From: Morinoia aosen
Taxonomy: Eukaryota > Arthropoda > Malacostraca > Amphipoda > Talitridae
Length of the DNA stretch: 64,000 bases
Assembly: GCA_030386875.1 (NCBI GenBank)
Contig: CM059571.1
Location: 23,058,355 to 23,122,354 of the forward strand
Direction of reading: 5' to 3'
The position numbers were made by a program, and so were the translations under genes. The notes below the pieces were generated by a model that saw nothing but the letters and a program-made list of their open reading frames with translations, ran no database searches and was not told where the DNA came from. This document shows, piece by piece, positions 34,007-43,493 of the stretch (within the stretch, counting starts at the first letter, position 1; every line of letters starts with the position of its first letter).

Positions 34007-34591
34007 CCCCTCAGGAGGATACAACTATTGTATCTATGGGAATTAGCGCTCCCAGGGGAAAAATGTGAGGGCCCGAGCTGAGAGTTAGGTAGGCCTTCTT
34101 TTTGTTGAAATAAAATGTTTTTTGTTATGTTTAGGACCAACTTTTTTCGGTTCACTACTGTCCTGTTTTTCAGCCCCTCTGACTTTCTTCTTCAACTTTT
34201 ATTTTATTTCATGAACTTCTTTCCCATCTTACTGTTTCTATGCCCTTTCTGCATAGATTCCTCATTTTCTTATCTCCATACTAAATGGTGCCTTCCTCCT
34301 TCCTCTCTTCGATACGCTCTATTTTTGCAGCGGTTAGGGAGGCTTAACCCTTTAACGCCCAAGTGGAGTGTACGGTCCTCTTTCAAAAATAACAATAATA
34401 TATTTTATTTCTTATTAAAATTGTTCACTAATGTGTCCTTTGAACTTCACTGCCGAGTGGCAGTTCCTTCCCCATCTTGATAACAGTGACTACCTAATGC
34501 CAATGTCAGTTTAGTGATAGTGATTGTATTAACGGTAATATGAGTATAAAAATGTGGGCGTTAAAGGGTTAAACTAACTTATAATCTTAAT
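34007..34591 (+). mobile_element. Family A SINE-like copy, split by MITE
   Basis: Head CCCCTCAGGAGGATACAAC at 34007, with the standard body through GGTTAGGGAGGCTTAA, then the 221-bp MITE. The 3' end (ACTAACTTATAATCTT) resumes at about 34573. Apart from the MITE it matches the reference copy closely. Confidence 0.9.
34348..34568. mobile_element. 221-bp TTAA MITE, copy 2
   Basis: Perfect 14-bp inverted termini, CCCTTTAACGCCCA and TGGGCGTTAAAGGG, are flanked by TTAA at 34344-34347 and 34569-34572. The host SINE has one TTAA at this point in other copies (GGCTTAAACTAAC), which proves duplication on insertion. There is no coding capacity. TTAA plus CCC ends indicates mobilisation by a piggyBac-type transposase encoded elsewhere. 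Confidence 0.95.
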
Positions 34592-34860
34592 CCTTCTGTT
34601 GAAATAGAATACTTTTTTTGTTTTGTTACAATTTTTTTTAGTCCTTTGTTCATTTTCCAGCACATTCTACTTTCTTCTTGTAACTTACCAATCTTGTTCC
34701 ATAAACTTTATTCAATCATGCTGCTTCTGGGCATAGAGTGTGGGCTTCCGACTTGTGCATAGACTCTGTTTTCTTAACTCGATACTTTGTGGTATCTTCA
34801 TCCTTCCTCTCTTGGGAACATCTTTTGTTCTGGTTAGAGAGGGTGAAATTAACTTGAAAA
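34592..34860 (+). mobile_element. Family A SINE-like copy, 5' truncated
   Basis: Starts at CCTTCTGTTGAAATAGAATA and follows the family order through a CCAGCACATTCTACTTTC block and CTCTCTTGGGAACATC to GTGAAATTAACTTG. It is diverged and placed directly after the preceding copy. Confidence 0.7.
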
Positions 34861-35032
34861 ATAAGCTGATAACAAACGGTGAGAGTGTTCCTTATCAACG
34901 GTCTGGAGCACCTCTAATTAGACTGTTGTATGTCAAGTTACGTTTCTCTGCTATGGGTTCAGTTTGACTGTTCATGGTTCATTTTTTCGTGATTATATTA
35001 GTCAAATATATTCAGGAAGTTATGTGTTTCAA

Positions 35033-35401
35033 CCCCCTCGAGAAGATGCAGCCATTTTCTCTATGGGAGTTGCACACTTGGGGATGTGAAATCTCGAGCT
35101 TGTGGTTAAGTAGACCTTCCTTTTGTTGACTTAAGGTAGGTTTTTCGGTTTATTATGGGCCCTCTTTTATCGCTCCCATCTTTCTTGCTTTTCAGCACCT
35201 ACTGCTCGCTTCTTCAAATTTTTCTTGTTTCATAAACTTGTTTCCGAACTCTGTTTCTATGCGCAGGGGATTGTATGTGTGAACACACCTTGTGCATAGA
35301 TTCCCACGTTCCTTTAAGTCTATACTAAATGGTGCAATTCTTTTTCCTCTCTTTGGAACACTTTTTGTGGTCAGGGAAGCTCAAACTACATAATTTAATC
35401 T
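35033..35401 (+). mobile_element. Family A SINE-like copy, diverged
   Basis: Degraded head (CCCCTCGAGAAGATGCAGCC), then GAGCTTGTGGTTAAGTAGAC, TTTCAGCACCTACTGC, GCGCAGGGGATTGTATGTGT, TATACTAAATGGTGC, GGAAGCTCAAACTA, ending TTTAATCTA. Confidence 0.7.
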
Positions 35402-35403
35402 AT

Positions 35404-37265
35404 GCATGTTTCAGACCAAGTTTGACATGAAAACCCTCTCAACTGGTAGGGTCGCTTAGCTCTTTTTGTGAACACATGAGTTCTCTATCGTGTATTATTT
35501 CGCTGGGAGTTTTATCTGGCATGCTGGAATCGTTGGAAAAGAATTTTTTCATGCTCCCCTCGCAGAGGTAAAACATTTTAGGGGCTTCGCTTTCTAGCTG
35601 TCGTGAATTTGTAGCAGACGTTGAAAATATAATTCTCAAGAGGTCAGAAGCGTGAACTGCTGTCGAGAGGCTCATTGAGTTTCTTTTAGTAGGCGTGCCT
35701 CACGGGCTCAGCTTCCCCAAGCGGAGAAATTGCCTGCTATCTCTGCGAAAAATGAACATATTTGTTGTACGAGTTTGTTTCAGATCTTACGATTGTACCT
35801 GAAAATTTTGAAATGTTTAGGAGTTGAATATTTATTCTTAGTTCTTTCCGAATAATCGACGTATCAATCCTATTGTACAAGTTTCCTGTTTTAATCTGAC
35901 TTTAGTTTACTTGAGGCCAGCGCACTGCCTACTCCACTAGTGAAATTTCTTGGTTCTTGCGTGTGGCGCCGCAGGAATAAGTTCAAATATTTACTGAGTT
36001 CAATTTCGACGTTGGTTCTTATTGCAAACTCTGTGGTGAGGCCGTGATTGAGGTAGTGAATGCTTATTTACAGGCTTATTACTCTGTGTGAATGGGATTG
36101 GTAACGCAGTTCACATACTCAACTTAGTGTTGTTATTCGATATCAACCGTTTCGTTACGGAACATTCTTTAACTGCATATGCACGATTTGCTGTCGGGGC
36201 TCATAGCATTTCTCGTTACTAACCGAAGAAATCTTTGAAAAATCATTAAATAGGATAAGGGGATCATATTAGGGAACCATATACCCGAATGGTAATGAAT
36301 AAATTTCGTGGGAACGTATAAGCCTGAGAGTTGTAAAAAGGTTAAGCCGACAGTGCCTTCAGACACTCGTCTTCATGTCGCAAAGCTCAAAATTGATCCG
36401 CAGCAATGTTTTTCGTTTTTATTCGTATTTCAATATTTCTACGAGCTGGGCCAAGGGAAACTATATCCGTGAAAATAAACCATTATTCAGAGGAACGCTC
36501 AGATATGTTGCACCATTAAATTGGAAATGTGCCAACTATACAGAGCATAGAATTGTATATGTAAAAATAATCACGTAACTTTCTCACTTTGTCTTGCAGC
36601 AGTGTTCCTTGTGATAGAAAAACTTGGGAAATGAATTAAATTTTAAGATATTTTCATTCGTAACCAGGAAACCGCGTATTAAACGTCAATAATCGAGTTG
36701 GCTACGCGTTTTATGTTAGCTTAGAAACAAGTTGGTAATTGGCAATTGCTGACGAAAATTTTAGAGTTTTTCGATCGTAAAATTTGCGAGTAAACTTCAG
36801 TCGCGGGACTTTTCTGAACTGATCTCGAAATTTGGCGTAAAATAATTTGACATTCTGGCATTGATAAGAAGCTTACGTTGCCAGCAGAAATGCTTGCCAT
36901 TTGTGCGGCTGGTGGCGAAAGTTCCTGTTTATCGCCGTGCTTGTTGCCTTCGCTCCCTCTCCAAGCCAGCCAAATTGACACGAGTGCTTAGCAGCGGCTC
37001 ATCAAGGCGAGCATTCAAGGTATTAGCCGGACGGCGAGGAATTCATGAAATTTAGTAATTAGAAGAACTTGGGCGATGCGCGGTTGTTACTTAGAGATGT
37101 GAGGTAGTCGCTCATTTGTGTGCCGTGTATATTAATTGAAGATGGGCGATTTACGTCTCGTCACAATACGTGATGTTACTCACAAGAGTAGGGTGTATGG
37201 AGCTTCATGTGTGTAATGTGCATATGTTATTTGCTAGTGTGTGATGTATTCTGCTCACTGGTGTG
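35404..37265. other. Noncoding, nothing recognised
   Basis: About 1.9 kb with several short frames, none with a recognisable domain. The 36860-37050 part is more GC-rich, with frames on both strands but no supported splice signals. Confidence 0.4.
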
Positions 37266-37269
37266 TGGC

Positions 37270-37650
37270 CGCTACGGGGGAAATAGCTGGTGTATCCTAG
37301 TGAGTTAGCACTCCGAGGAGGAAAAATGTGTCATCCTTCCCATGCTGAGAGTTACGTACGCCTGCCTGTTGTTGAAATAGAATAGGTTCTTTGCTTTATT
37401 GAAAACCATCTTTTTTCTGTTCACTACTGTCTTATTTTTCAGCACCTATTGCTATCTTCGTCTTCTATCTTGTTTCTTAACGTCGTTGTTAGTTCAGTAT
37501 TTCTGTACGCCGAGTATTTTGTGTGGGAGTACGTATTGTGCGTAGATTCCCCGTTCTCTTCATTCTATACTAAATAGTGCCTGCCTCTTTCCTCTCTTTA
37601 GAACACCTTTGGAGTGATTAAAGAGGCTTAAACTAACTCAAAATTTAACC
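37270..37650 (+). mobile_element. Family A SINE-like copy, diverged
   Basis: Head altered (GGGGGAAATAGCTGGTGTAT), then GAGTTAGCACTCCGAGGAGG, a TTTCAGCACCTATTGC block, the GCCGAGTATTTTGTGTGGGA variant block, a TATACTAAATAGTGCC block, and GAGGCTTAAACTAAC with an AAATTTAACC tail. Confidence 0.75.
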
Positions 37651-38400
37651 TGTGGCTTAACAAGAACTCGCCTCCATTTTATTATCCTATGAGATGGCGA
37701 GTACAAAAAACATTTTTTTTATGTGAACTTGAGTCATTCAATGAAAAAACCATTAGCGTCGGAAAGGAACGCATTCTAAGAAGCGCAATTTATGAAGGTT
37801 GTGCCGTTGTCTGCAGTGCTCCATGTTAATTCGCCTGGCCGTTCACTATTCATTAGTGATAAGCGTCGTGTTTGTAGAATGTGTTTGCGACGCTTGATCC
37901 AATATTGACGCTGTCGTGCCTGGCTTTCAACCACTGAAGACTTGCAAAATTTTCTATCCTTGCGATTTCATCGCTCTCCGTTGACTCACACATGTTTGAT
38001 CTGGGTTTGGAAGAAGTCTGTGCTATTCGAAAATTTAACTGGCCTGTGATGGCACCTGGAGTAAATTCACACCAATGTTAATGTGATACTGCACAGTTGA
38101 GGGGAAATTATGTTTAAGCAAAGGGTTTAATCTGTGATGAATGTACGACTCTTTATTAGCGCAGGCAATTTCCTGTTTCCGCTTTTGGACGTAGCTGTTG
38201 GTTGTCAGCCTTTCTGTCAGAAGTGTTATATGTGTGCGAAGTGAAATGACTGCTGCCGTTATTTACTGATTTTGAAAACATTCTGCATGAACTCAGAAAT
38301 TTTTACGGCGTAAAACTCATGCCGGTGAATTTTCATCGGCTGCAGTTCGCTACACTGTAATGCAGAGAGTGCAGCCAAAGGCGCACCGCAACCCAGACAT
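37651..38400. other. Noncoding, nothing recognised
   Basis: Mixed-composition sequence upstream (plus sense) of the candidate minus-strand exon; on that strand it would be the following intron. No other exon is seen. Confidence 0.4.
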
Positions 38401-38408
38401 CGCCTTAC

Positions 38409-38461
38409 CTGTTGCCCGAGGTGCGTGAGCCCTGCAGGCCCGTGACGGCCTGGAGCTTCAC
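38409..38461 (-). CDS. Candidate 53-nt internal exon, unidentified gene
   Basis: On the minus strand the segment is bounded by TTAATTCAG (acceptor) and CAG followed by GTAAGG (strong donor). It is GC-rich and reads VKLQAVTGLQGSRTSGN in one frame, ending in a split codon (17 codons plus 2 nt). I do not recognise the protein. The open frame runs upstream on the same strand to about 38692 through a Ser/Pro/Ala-rich stretch, so the true exon may instead start further upstream, with the acceptor misjudged. The upstream part is rich in pyrimidines on this strand, which also fits an intron end. Strand is opposite to the protein kinase D-like exon, so it would be a different gene. Confidence 0.35.
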
Positions 38462-39455
38462 CTGAATTAAAGGCGACCGCACTGCTGCTGCTGTGTGGCG
38501 TGGTGCGGCTGCCGGGTGAGGGCTGCTCTGAGTGTGAGGGGGGCGAGCGAGCCTGGCGGGCGCGCAGTTTTGGGTGCTGCTTGTGCTGGAGCTCTGCTTC
38601 GGCTTTGTGATATGCTCAGGTTCTGGAGACGGGCTTACGGATCGCTTCAGAGAGAGGTTATTGGAGCAATGTTGATGAGGATGTTTTAGCATGATGAGTC
38701 GAGTGACGGGAGGTACTTGGGCGGGTGCTAGTCAAGAAAAGAGATTATTTGGGTAGCATTGGTGATGTAGTAGTCGCAGCTTAGTTTTTTAGTAAAACAA
38801 TTGCACAATGCTGGTCGAGCGAATAAGATACTTGATGTATCATTATTATCGTGCGGTACAATGTAAAGGTAACACGTAGGTTACGGACACGTGTGTCATC
38901 CATGATAATTTAATAGTTGGAAGGACGGATTGGATTTGTTGGTCCAATATGCTCAAATATTGGAGGCACTTGTATTTCGCATCTAGCTCGAGCAGCTGGG
39001 CTGGAGTCGGAGTAGGCAGGATGTTTTTGTATTAAAAATTTCGCTGGTGTTTATTGTAATCATGTAGGTGGTTAATGTCGTTTGGAAATTGTTAATTAGT
39101 TTTGAACAAGATTGAGGTGTCAGTAAATCGTTGATTCCATGGTGTGGTTTATTTACATCAAATGAATGTTTGAACGAAAGACGAATAATTTAGTCTACAT
39201 CTTTATTTTTGAAGAACAATAGATGTTAGTCTAAGAACTACATATATCACTAATTTGAGTATTTGTATAGAACTCGATGATACGCGGCGTACGTGAGAGT
39301 ACAGTTTTGTCTTAATTGTGGCAGTGGAAAACACCATCGACAGTTTACTGCAGCGAATTTAATTCGCGTCAACATAAAGTTGACTTTTTTAGGACATTTC
39401 TCGTCGGACTACTTGCCTTGCATTCCTACGAAAGCGCGATTTCCATTTCGAAACA
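38462..39455. other. GC-rich then AT-rich noncoding
   Basis: 38470-38640 is GC-rich with CTG/GCTG repeats near 38481-38492; it may be intron or part of an exon of the minus-strand candidate. The remainder to 39455 shows nothing recognisable. Confidence 0.4.
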
Positions 39456-39458
39456 TTT

Positions 39459-39777
39459 CCTCTCAGAGGAATGCAACTATTGTATCTGTGGGAATTAGCG
39501 CTCCCAGGGGAAAGTGCGAGATTCCGAGTTGAAGGTTAGGTAGGCATTCTCTTTGTTGGAGTAGAATAGATTTTTTGTTTCGCTATGGACTATCTTTTTT
39601 TGGTTCACATTTTCATCGCCTCCTTTCTTTTTCAACTTTTCAGTCTTACTGTTTTTATGCATAAGGGGTGGGACACGCCCGGTGCATAATTCCCTATTTT
39701 TCTAATTCCGTGCGAAATGGTGCCATCGTCCTTTTTTTCTTAAGAATACTTTTGCTCTTGTTAGGCAGGCTTTTTTT
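39459..39777 (+). mobile_element. Family A SINE-like copy, internally shortened
   Basis: Head CCTCTCAGAGGAATGCAAC, CTATTGTATCTGTGGGAATT, then GAGTTGAAGGTTAGGTAGGC. Part of the middle (the TGTCC…AGCACCTACTAC block) is shortened. The end is GTTAGGCAGGC followed by a T run. Confidence 0.75.
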
Positions 39778-39779
39778 AA

Positions 39780-40755
39780 TATATTTTGAAACATTCCTTG
39801 AACTGTTGTGATTGTGAGTTTTTGGGTGTGCGACAGAAGATCAGTCCCATTAACAAGTGAAGTTTACTTAGCTTATTGACTCTATCTGTCGTTGTCTGTA
39901 AACAAAATTTTGCATGGAGATGGCTAAATATAGAATCACTTATGTTCTTCAGCTCATTTAGGAACGCTGTATATTTACAACGTCGGCCCTGACGGTGCCG
40001 GTTCATAGTATAGTCTCAGCACTGCCTCAATTTTGACATGAGCTCATTCTGTTCTGTGAATACGACTTGTGAAACTTTGGTACACTTCAACATATTTTGC
40101 CAGGGCGTGTTCGATCACGAAAAAATAGTAATGTAACGAGCTACGAAGTGCACCATGGTATAATATAGTGTACCATAACTCTCGCTGTGTAAAAACGGGT
40201 GTTGTGTTCAGCGCCCATCACAGTTCCTTCAATGAATATCGACTTTTCCTCTGCCACCTTGGCTTGTGGGTTTTTATGTTTGTCCAGGGCTATCTAACTT
40301 CGAATTGAAATTGAATTTTGATATTTTCGCGGAACTCCTTGGTTTCATCTAAAAAACGTCGCTTGGAAAGATGTCAACTGTTTGGCGTTATTTTATCTGT
40401 TGAATTTTTCTTGTGGTGTTGAGTTTAGGCGCTCATACATCTCTGGGACTAGAAATGGTAGTCTTTCGTATGCTGTGGTGAACCATCATTTGAGAGTTTC
40501 ATTTCGGTGTACGAAGTTTCTTGCTCTTGATCGGAGATTTGCAGCGTCAACTCTGGTTTCTTGATTACGGAGTAAGGTCGAATTCCCTTTGTTTTCCTAC
40601 TGATGTTGATTATCTTGTAGAATTAAAGAATAATTGAATCTGCGGAAGATGAATACACTCCTTATTTTAAAAGATTGACTGAAGTAGTTAAGAGTGCTTA
40701 TAGTACGTACTTTTTTCTGTTTCTGAATGTTTTACTAACAATCCGTTTAGCTAAG
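39780..40755. other. Noncoding, nothing recognised
   Basis: About 1 kb with no recognised exon, RNA gene or transposon end. Confidence 0.4.
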
Positions 40756-40759
40756 TAAG

Positions 40760-40782
40760 ACGGATGTTTAGTAAACATCCGT
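40760..40782. repeat. Perfect 23-bp palindrome
   Basis: ACGGATGTTTA and its inverse are separated by a single G. It sits directly before a family A copy. Confidence 0.9.
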
Positions 40783-40784
40783 CA

Positions 40785-40912
40785 GGACAATACAACTCTT
40801 GTATCTACGGGAATTAAGCACTCTTGGGGGGGAAAATGTGAGATCAAGAGCTGTGAGTTGTGCAGGCCTTCTTTTTGTTGAAATAAAATTGTTTTGTTTT
40901 GCTGAGGGCTCA
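40785..40912 (+). mobile_element. Family A SINE-like copy, 3' truncated
   Basis: CAGGACAATACAACTCTTGT, then ATCTACGGGAATTAAGCAC, through to TTTTGTTTTGCTGAGGGCTC, where the next copy begins. Only the 5' third is present. Confidence 0.75.
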
Positions 40913-40913
40913 T

Positions 40914-41140
40914 AAACACTCTGGAAGATACAACTATTGTATCAATGGGAATTAGCACACCCTGGGGGAAAATGTGAGGTTCCAAGCGGAAAGTTAGGTA
41001 GACATTCCTTTTATTGAAGTAAAAATTGTTTTTTTGCTTACAGATCATTTATTTTTCGGTTCACTGTTCTATTTTTCAGCACCTACTACTTTCTTCCTTA
41101 ACTTTTATCTTGTTTCATAAACTTTTCTCTCAACTTACTG
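40914..41140 (+). mobile_element. Family A copy, 5' part, split by LTR element
   Basis: Head ACTCTGGAAGATACAAC and TATTGTATCAATGGGAATTA, body through TTTTTCAGCACCTACTAC to CTCTCAACTTACTG, where the LTR retrotransposon starts. The sequence continues as CTGTTTCTATGCAATTTG at 50540, giving an intact family A junction when the insert is ignored. Confidence 0.9.
41137..41140 (+). repeat. ACTG target duplication, left
   Basis: The ACTG here and at 50539-50542 flanks the LTR element. Uninterrupted family A copies have a single ACTG in CTTACTGTTTCTATG, confirming a 4-bp duplication. Confidence 0.9.
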
Positions 41141-41338
41141 TGTTATGTCCCTAGTACGAACCGTTAAGTTTTCGCCACAAAAAAGAGTAAAGGGCGGTTG
41201 GACGTGAGAGCTTACACCGAACTCTGCTATCAAGAAATCTCAATGCTCAGCAGTATACAACGCGCCAGATGTCGATGTGTACACAGCGAGGGCTCGACCG
41301 TTACAAGAAAGAGGCAACACCTGCGCTCCGAGGGGCAG

Positions 41339-41412
41339 CGTGGCAGCATGGCAACAGCGTGGCACCAGCATGGCACCAACATGGCACCAGTGTGGCAGTG
41401 GATGGCAACAGC
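41339..41412 (+). repeat. 11-bp tandem motif within LTR
   Basis: About six imperfect units of the type TGGCACCAGCA (variants TGGCAACAGCG, TGGCACCAACA, TGGCAGTGGA) are found upstream of the TATA-like site, a position suited to a promoter element. The same array recurs in both 3' LTR units. Confidence 0.8.
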
Positions 41413-41531
41413 AGCCCGGTCTCAGCGGCTGGCGCTGCTACCCGAAGGCGCGTCTGGGCCTAAGCGACGAGACTGTGCGCGTCAACTTCAACGGCTATGA
41501 TCAGCTGCGGTAACTCCTGCAGCACGACAGC

Positions 41532-41538
41532 TATTTAA
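41532..41538 (+). promoter_or_regulatory. TATA-like box in LTR
   Basis: TATTTAA followed by AGGGTTCGACGAGG. Placement about 390 bp into the LTR is compatible with a U3/R boundary shortly downstream. The start site itself is not determined. Confidence 0.45.
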
Positions 41539-41973
41539 AGGGTTCGACGAGGGTTAGGGCATCATCATTATTAGAGAGCGAAGCTCCATCGCTAGAAGGT
41601 CTCGTCGTGCCACTTCACTTATTTTGTTTGCATACGGCGAGGCACTCCGTATTTGACTCTGACTCTGTGTTAACTTCACTTAATAATTTAACGTACAATT
41701 CGAGACCTTATTATAAAACTTCGTCGCCGCTGCATACTCAAGTTGCGTGAGACCTAAGTAACAATTGTTCCTATATATATATTTGCTAGTCTCATCTACC
41801 CCATTGTCATATTTGTGTACACCCTTCATCATAACAAGTAAAAATGACGTGGCCACGTTGAAAGAATCGTATTTTCTTTCGGAAAATAACTCCTTTGATT
41901 TTTAGACTTGAAAAGACGAAAAAAATTGAAAAACCTTGAACTTGGATTCTAAAAGAAAGGAGGCTATAACAAT

Positions 41974-41992
41974 TGGTGGTCAGCGAACGTGG
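41974..41992 (+). promoter_or_regulatory. Probable tRNA primer-binding site
   Basis: Two bases after the LTR end, TGGTGGTCAGCGAACGT begins with TGG, complementary to a tRNA CCA 3' end. I cannot name the tRNA. Confidence 0.65.
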
Positions 41993-42659
41993 GATCATAA
42001 CCCAATAACGCTCAACGTCTCCACAAGGGACCGTTAAGCCACGCTACCTATTAAAAAAAAAAAAATTTTTGTAACGTAAATTAAATGGCCCAAGTAATTA
42101 TTTAAATTCATTCATCTCATTTATAACTTGTAATATTTCCCTAGAAATGTGTATGTCCTCATGTCACTTTATTTGCGTATTGATTTATTTCTTTACTGTG
42201 TGTATTAATTCATTTAATTCGTTTTATTAACTTAGCCCTATTGATTTATTTCCTTATGACATGTATTAATCCATGCAAAACCGCTTCCGTAATAAGATTA
42301 TTGTGCTCTTTATTTTGATGCCATTGTATCCATGTGTGTTGCTTTATTCATTGATTTAACCCGTTTTATTAACTGATTTAACCCGTTTTCCTATTGATTT
42401 GATCCGTTTTATAAGATTATTGCGTATTCTATTTTTGATATTTCGTGTCTATGTGCATTGCTTTTGTTGGATCTATCCAATTATTTCTGTGCATTTGGAA
42501 ACTTATTGTGCGAAAGATTCAATTATGTCTGTGTATTTGGAAACATATTGTACGAAATATTGCATTTAAACTTCTAATTTGAAACTCTAAGATTGCTATC
42601 AGTATTCATTGTGAATCTATTTCACTTCGCCAATTTTGCCCTAATTATCAGTTGAAACC
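41993..42659 (+). other. 5' leader of LTR element
   Basis: Untranslated, AT-rich. It includes repeated phrases such as GATTTAACCCGTTTT (about 42353-42400) and TGTGTATTTGGAAACATATTG-type pairs near 42490-42550. It presumably carries the packaging signal; no motif can be assigned. Confidence 0.6.
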
Positions 42660-43493
42660 ATGGCTGGGGACGATAATGAAAGTAATCAAAGTAACAATGG
42701 GGAGAACAATCAAAATAGCTTTGTCACTTTAAATCATGCAATTGATCTGCCTAAATTTAACGGCGAAGGCTGTGTAACTTCATTTTTAAAACACTTCCAG
42801 ACTCGAGTTGACATTTACACTAATGATAAAGATTTGCAATGTCGTTATTTGAAAAATGCTCTTACCGGGAAGGCTTGGGATTCTTACGTTCTTAAATCGG
42901 ACCAATTAGTCACTCTGGAAGATGTTAAAACTTGGCTTATTTCTGTGTACAAGGGGGCTGTAAATTATAGAAAAACCGTTCATAAAATCCTATTTAGTCT
43001 GCGTCAAGAGAATGATGAGAGTGTCAATGCATTTGCAACTCGCGTTCTAGCTAGCTGGAAAGACGTGTTCGGCCAAGAATGGCACTACGAGGATGCCAAT
43101 GCACAAAAAATTCTAATCCCGACTATCATTAAAAATATGAACCCCAAGATCAGTGAAAAATTATCTCATGATTTCGACCCTGAGAGTGTGACAAAACTCC
43201 TAGACAAAGCGAGGTCAATTGAGGAATCTTTGATCGAAGAAAGATCTTTGTTGAGTCGCAAAAGGCGTGCCCACGAGAGTGATGTAGTGGTGGAGAAATA
43301 CCAATACAATTCACCACAAAAGCGAGCGTACCAGCCTAAGAACCCATTTAAATGGCAGAGTGCTTCACACAAAAATGCTCGTCCGTTTAATAATTATCAA
43401 CGCAAATTCAATGGCCACCCGAGTCAGAATGGTGACATCGCCGCAGTAAAGTCAAAAAACTTCCACGGCAACCGAAAAGCTTTTCCCCCGTGA
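42660..43493 (+). CDS. Gag capsid protein of the LTR element
   Basis: 277 codons from ATG 42660 to TGA 43491-43493. The protein begins with an acidic, Asn-rich tail, then (about residues 28-150) a retrotransposon Gag fold with LPKFNGEG, GKAWDSYV and the SLRQENDESVNAFATRV segment typical of Ty3/Gypsy gag. The C-terminal third is Arg/Lys/Asn-rich and would bind nucleic acid. No CCHC zinc knuckle is present, unusual but known in some Gypsy lineages. Gag forms the cytoplasmic particle that packages the RNA. The downstream pol frame overlaps its end in the -1 frame, open from 43436, so pol is presumably made by frameshifting near the T4C5 run just before the stop. Confidence 0.95.
   Translation: MAGDDNESNQSNNGENNQNSFVTLNHAIDLPKFNGEGCVTSFLKHFQTRVDIYTNDKDLQCRYLKNALTGKAWDSYVLKSDQLVTLEDVKTWLISVYKGAVNYRKTVHKILFSLRQENDESVNAFATRVLASWKDVFGQEWHYEDANAQKILIPTIIKNMNPKISEKLSHDFDPESVTKLLDKARSIEESLIEERSLLSRKRRAHESDVVVEKYQYNSPQKRAYQPKNPFKWQSASHKNARPFNNYQRKFNGHPSQNGDIAAVKSKNFHGNRKAFPP

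Larger units (their letters stand above)
41141..41971 (+). repeat. 5' LTR (831 bp)
   Basis: Starts TGTTATGTCC and ends GGCTATAACA. It contains a TATA-like TATTTAA at 41532-41538 and a short tandem array of TGGCA-type 11-mers at 41339-41412. An open frame of about 100 codons inside has no ATG at its start and reads through the 11-mer array; it is present in every LTR copy and is most likely not translated. Confidence 0.95.

Noticed and set aside
41198..41500. 100-codon open frame in the LTR, repeated in each LTR copy
   Set aside because: It has no ATG at its start, crosses the 11-mer tandem array and appears identical only because the LTRs are identical. No domain.
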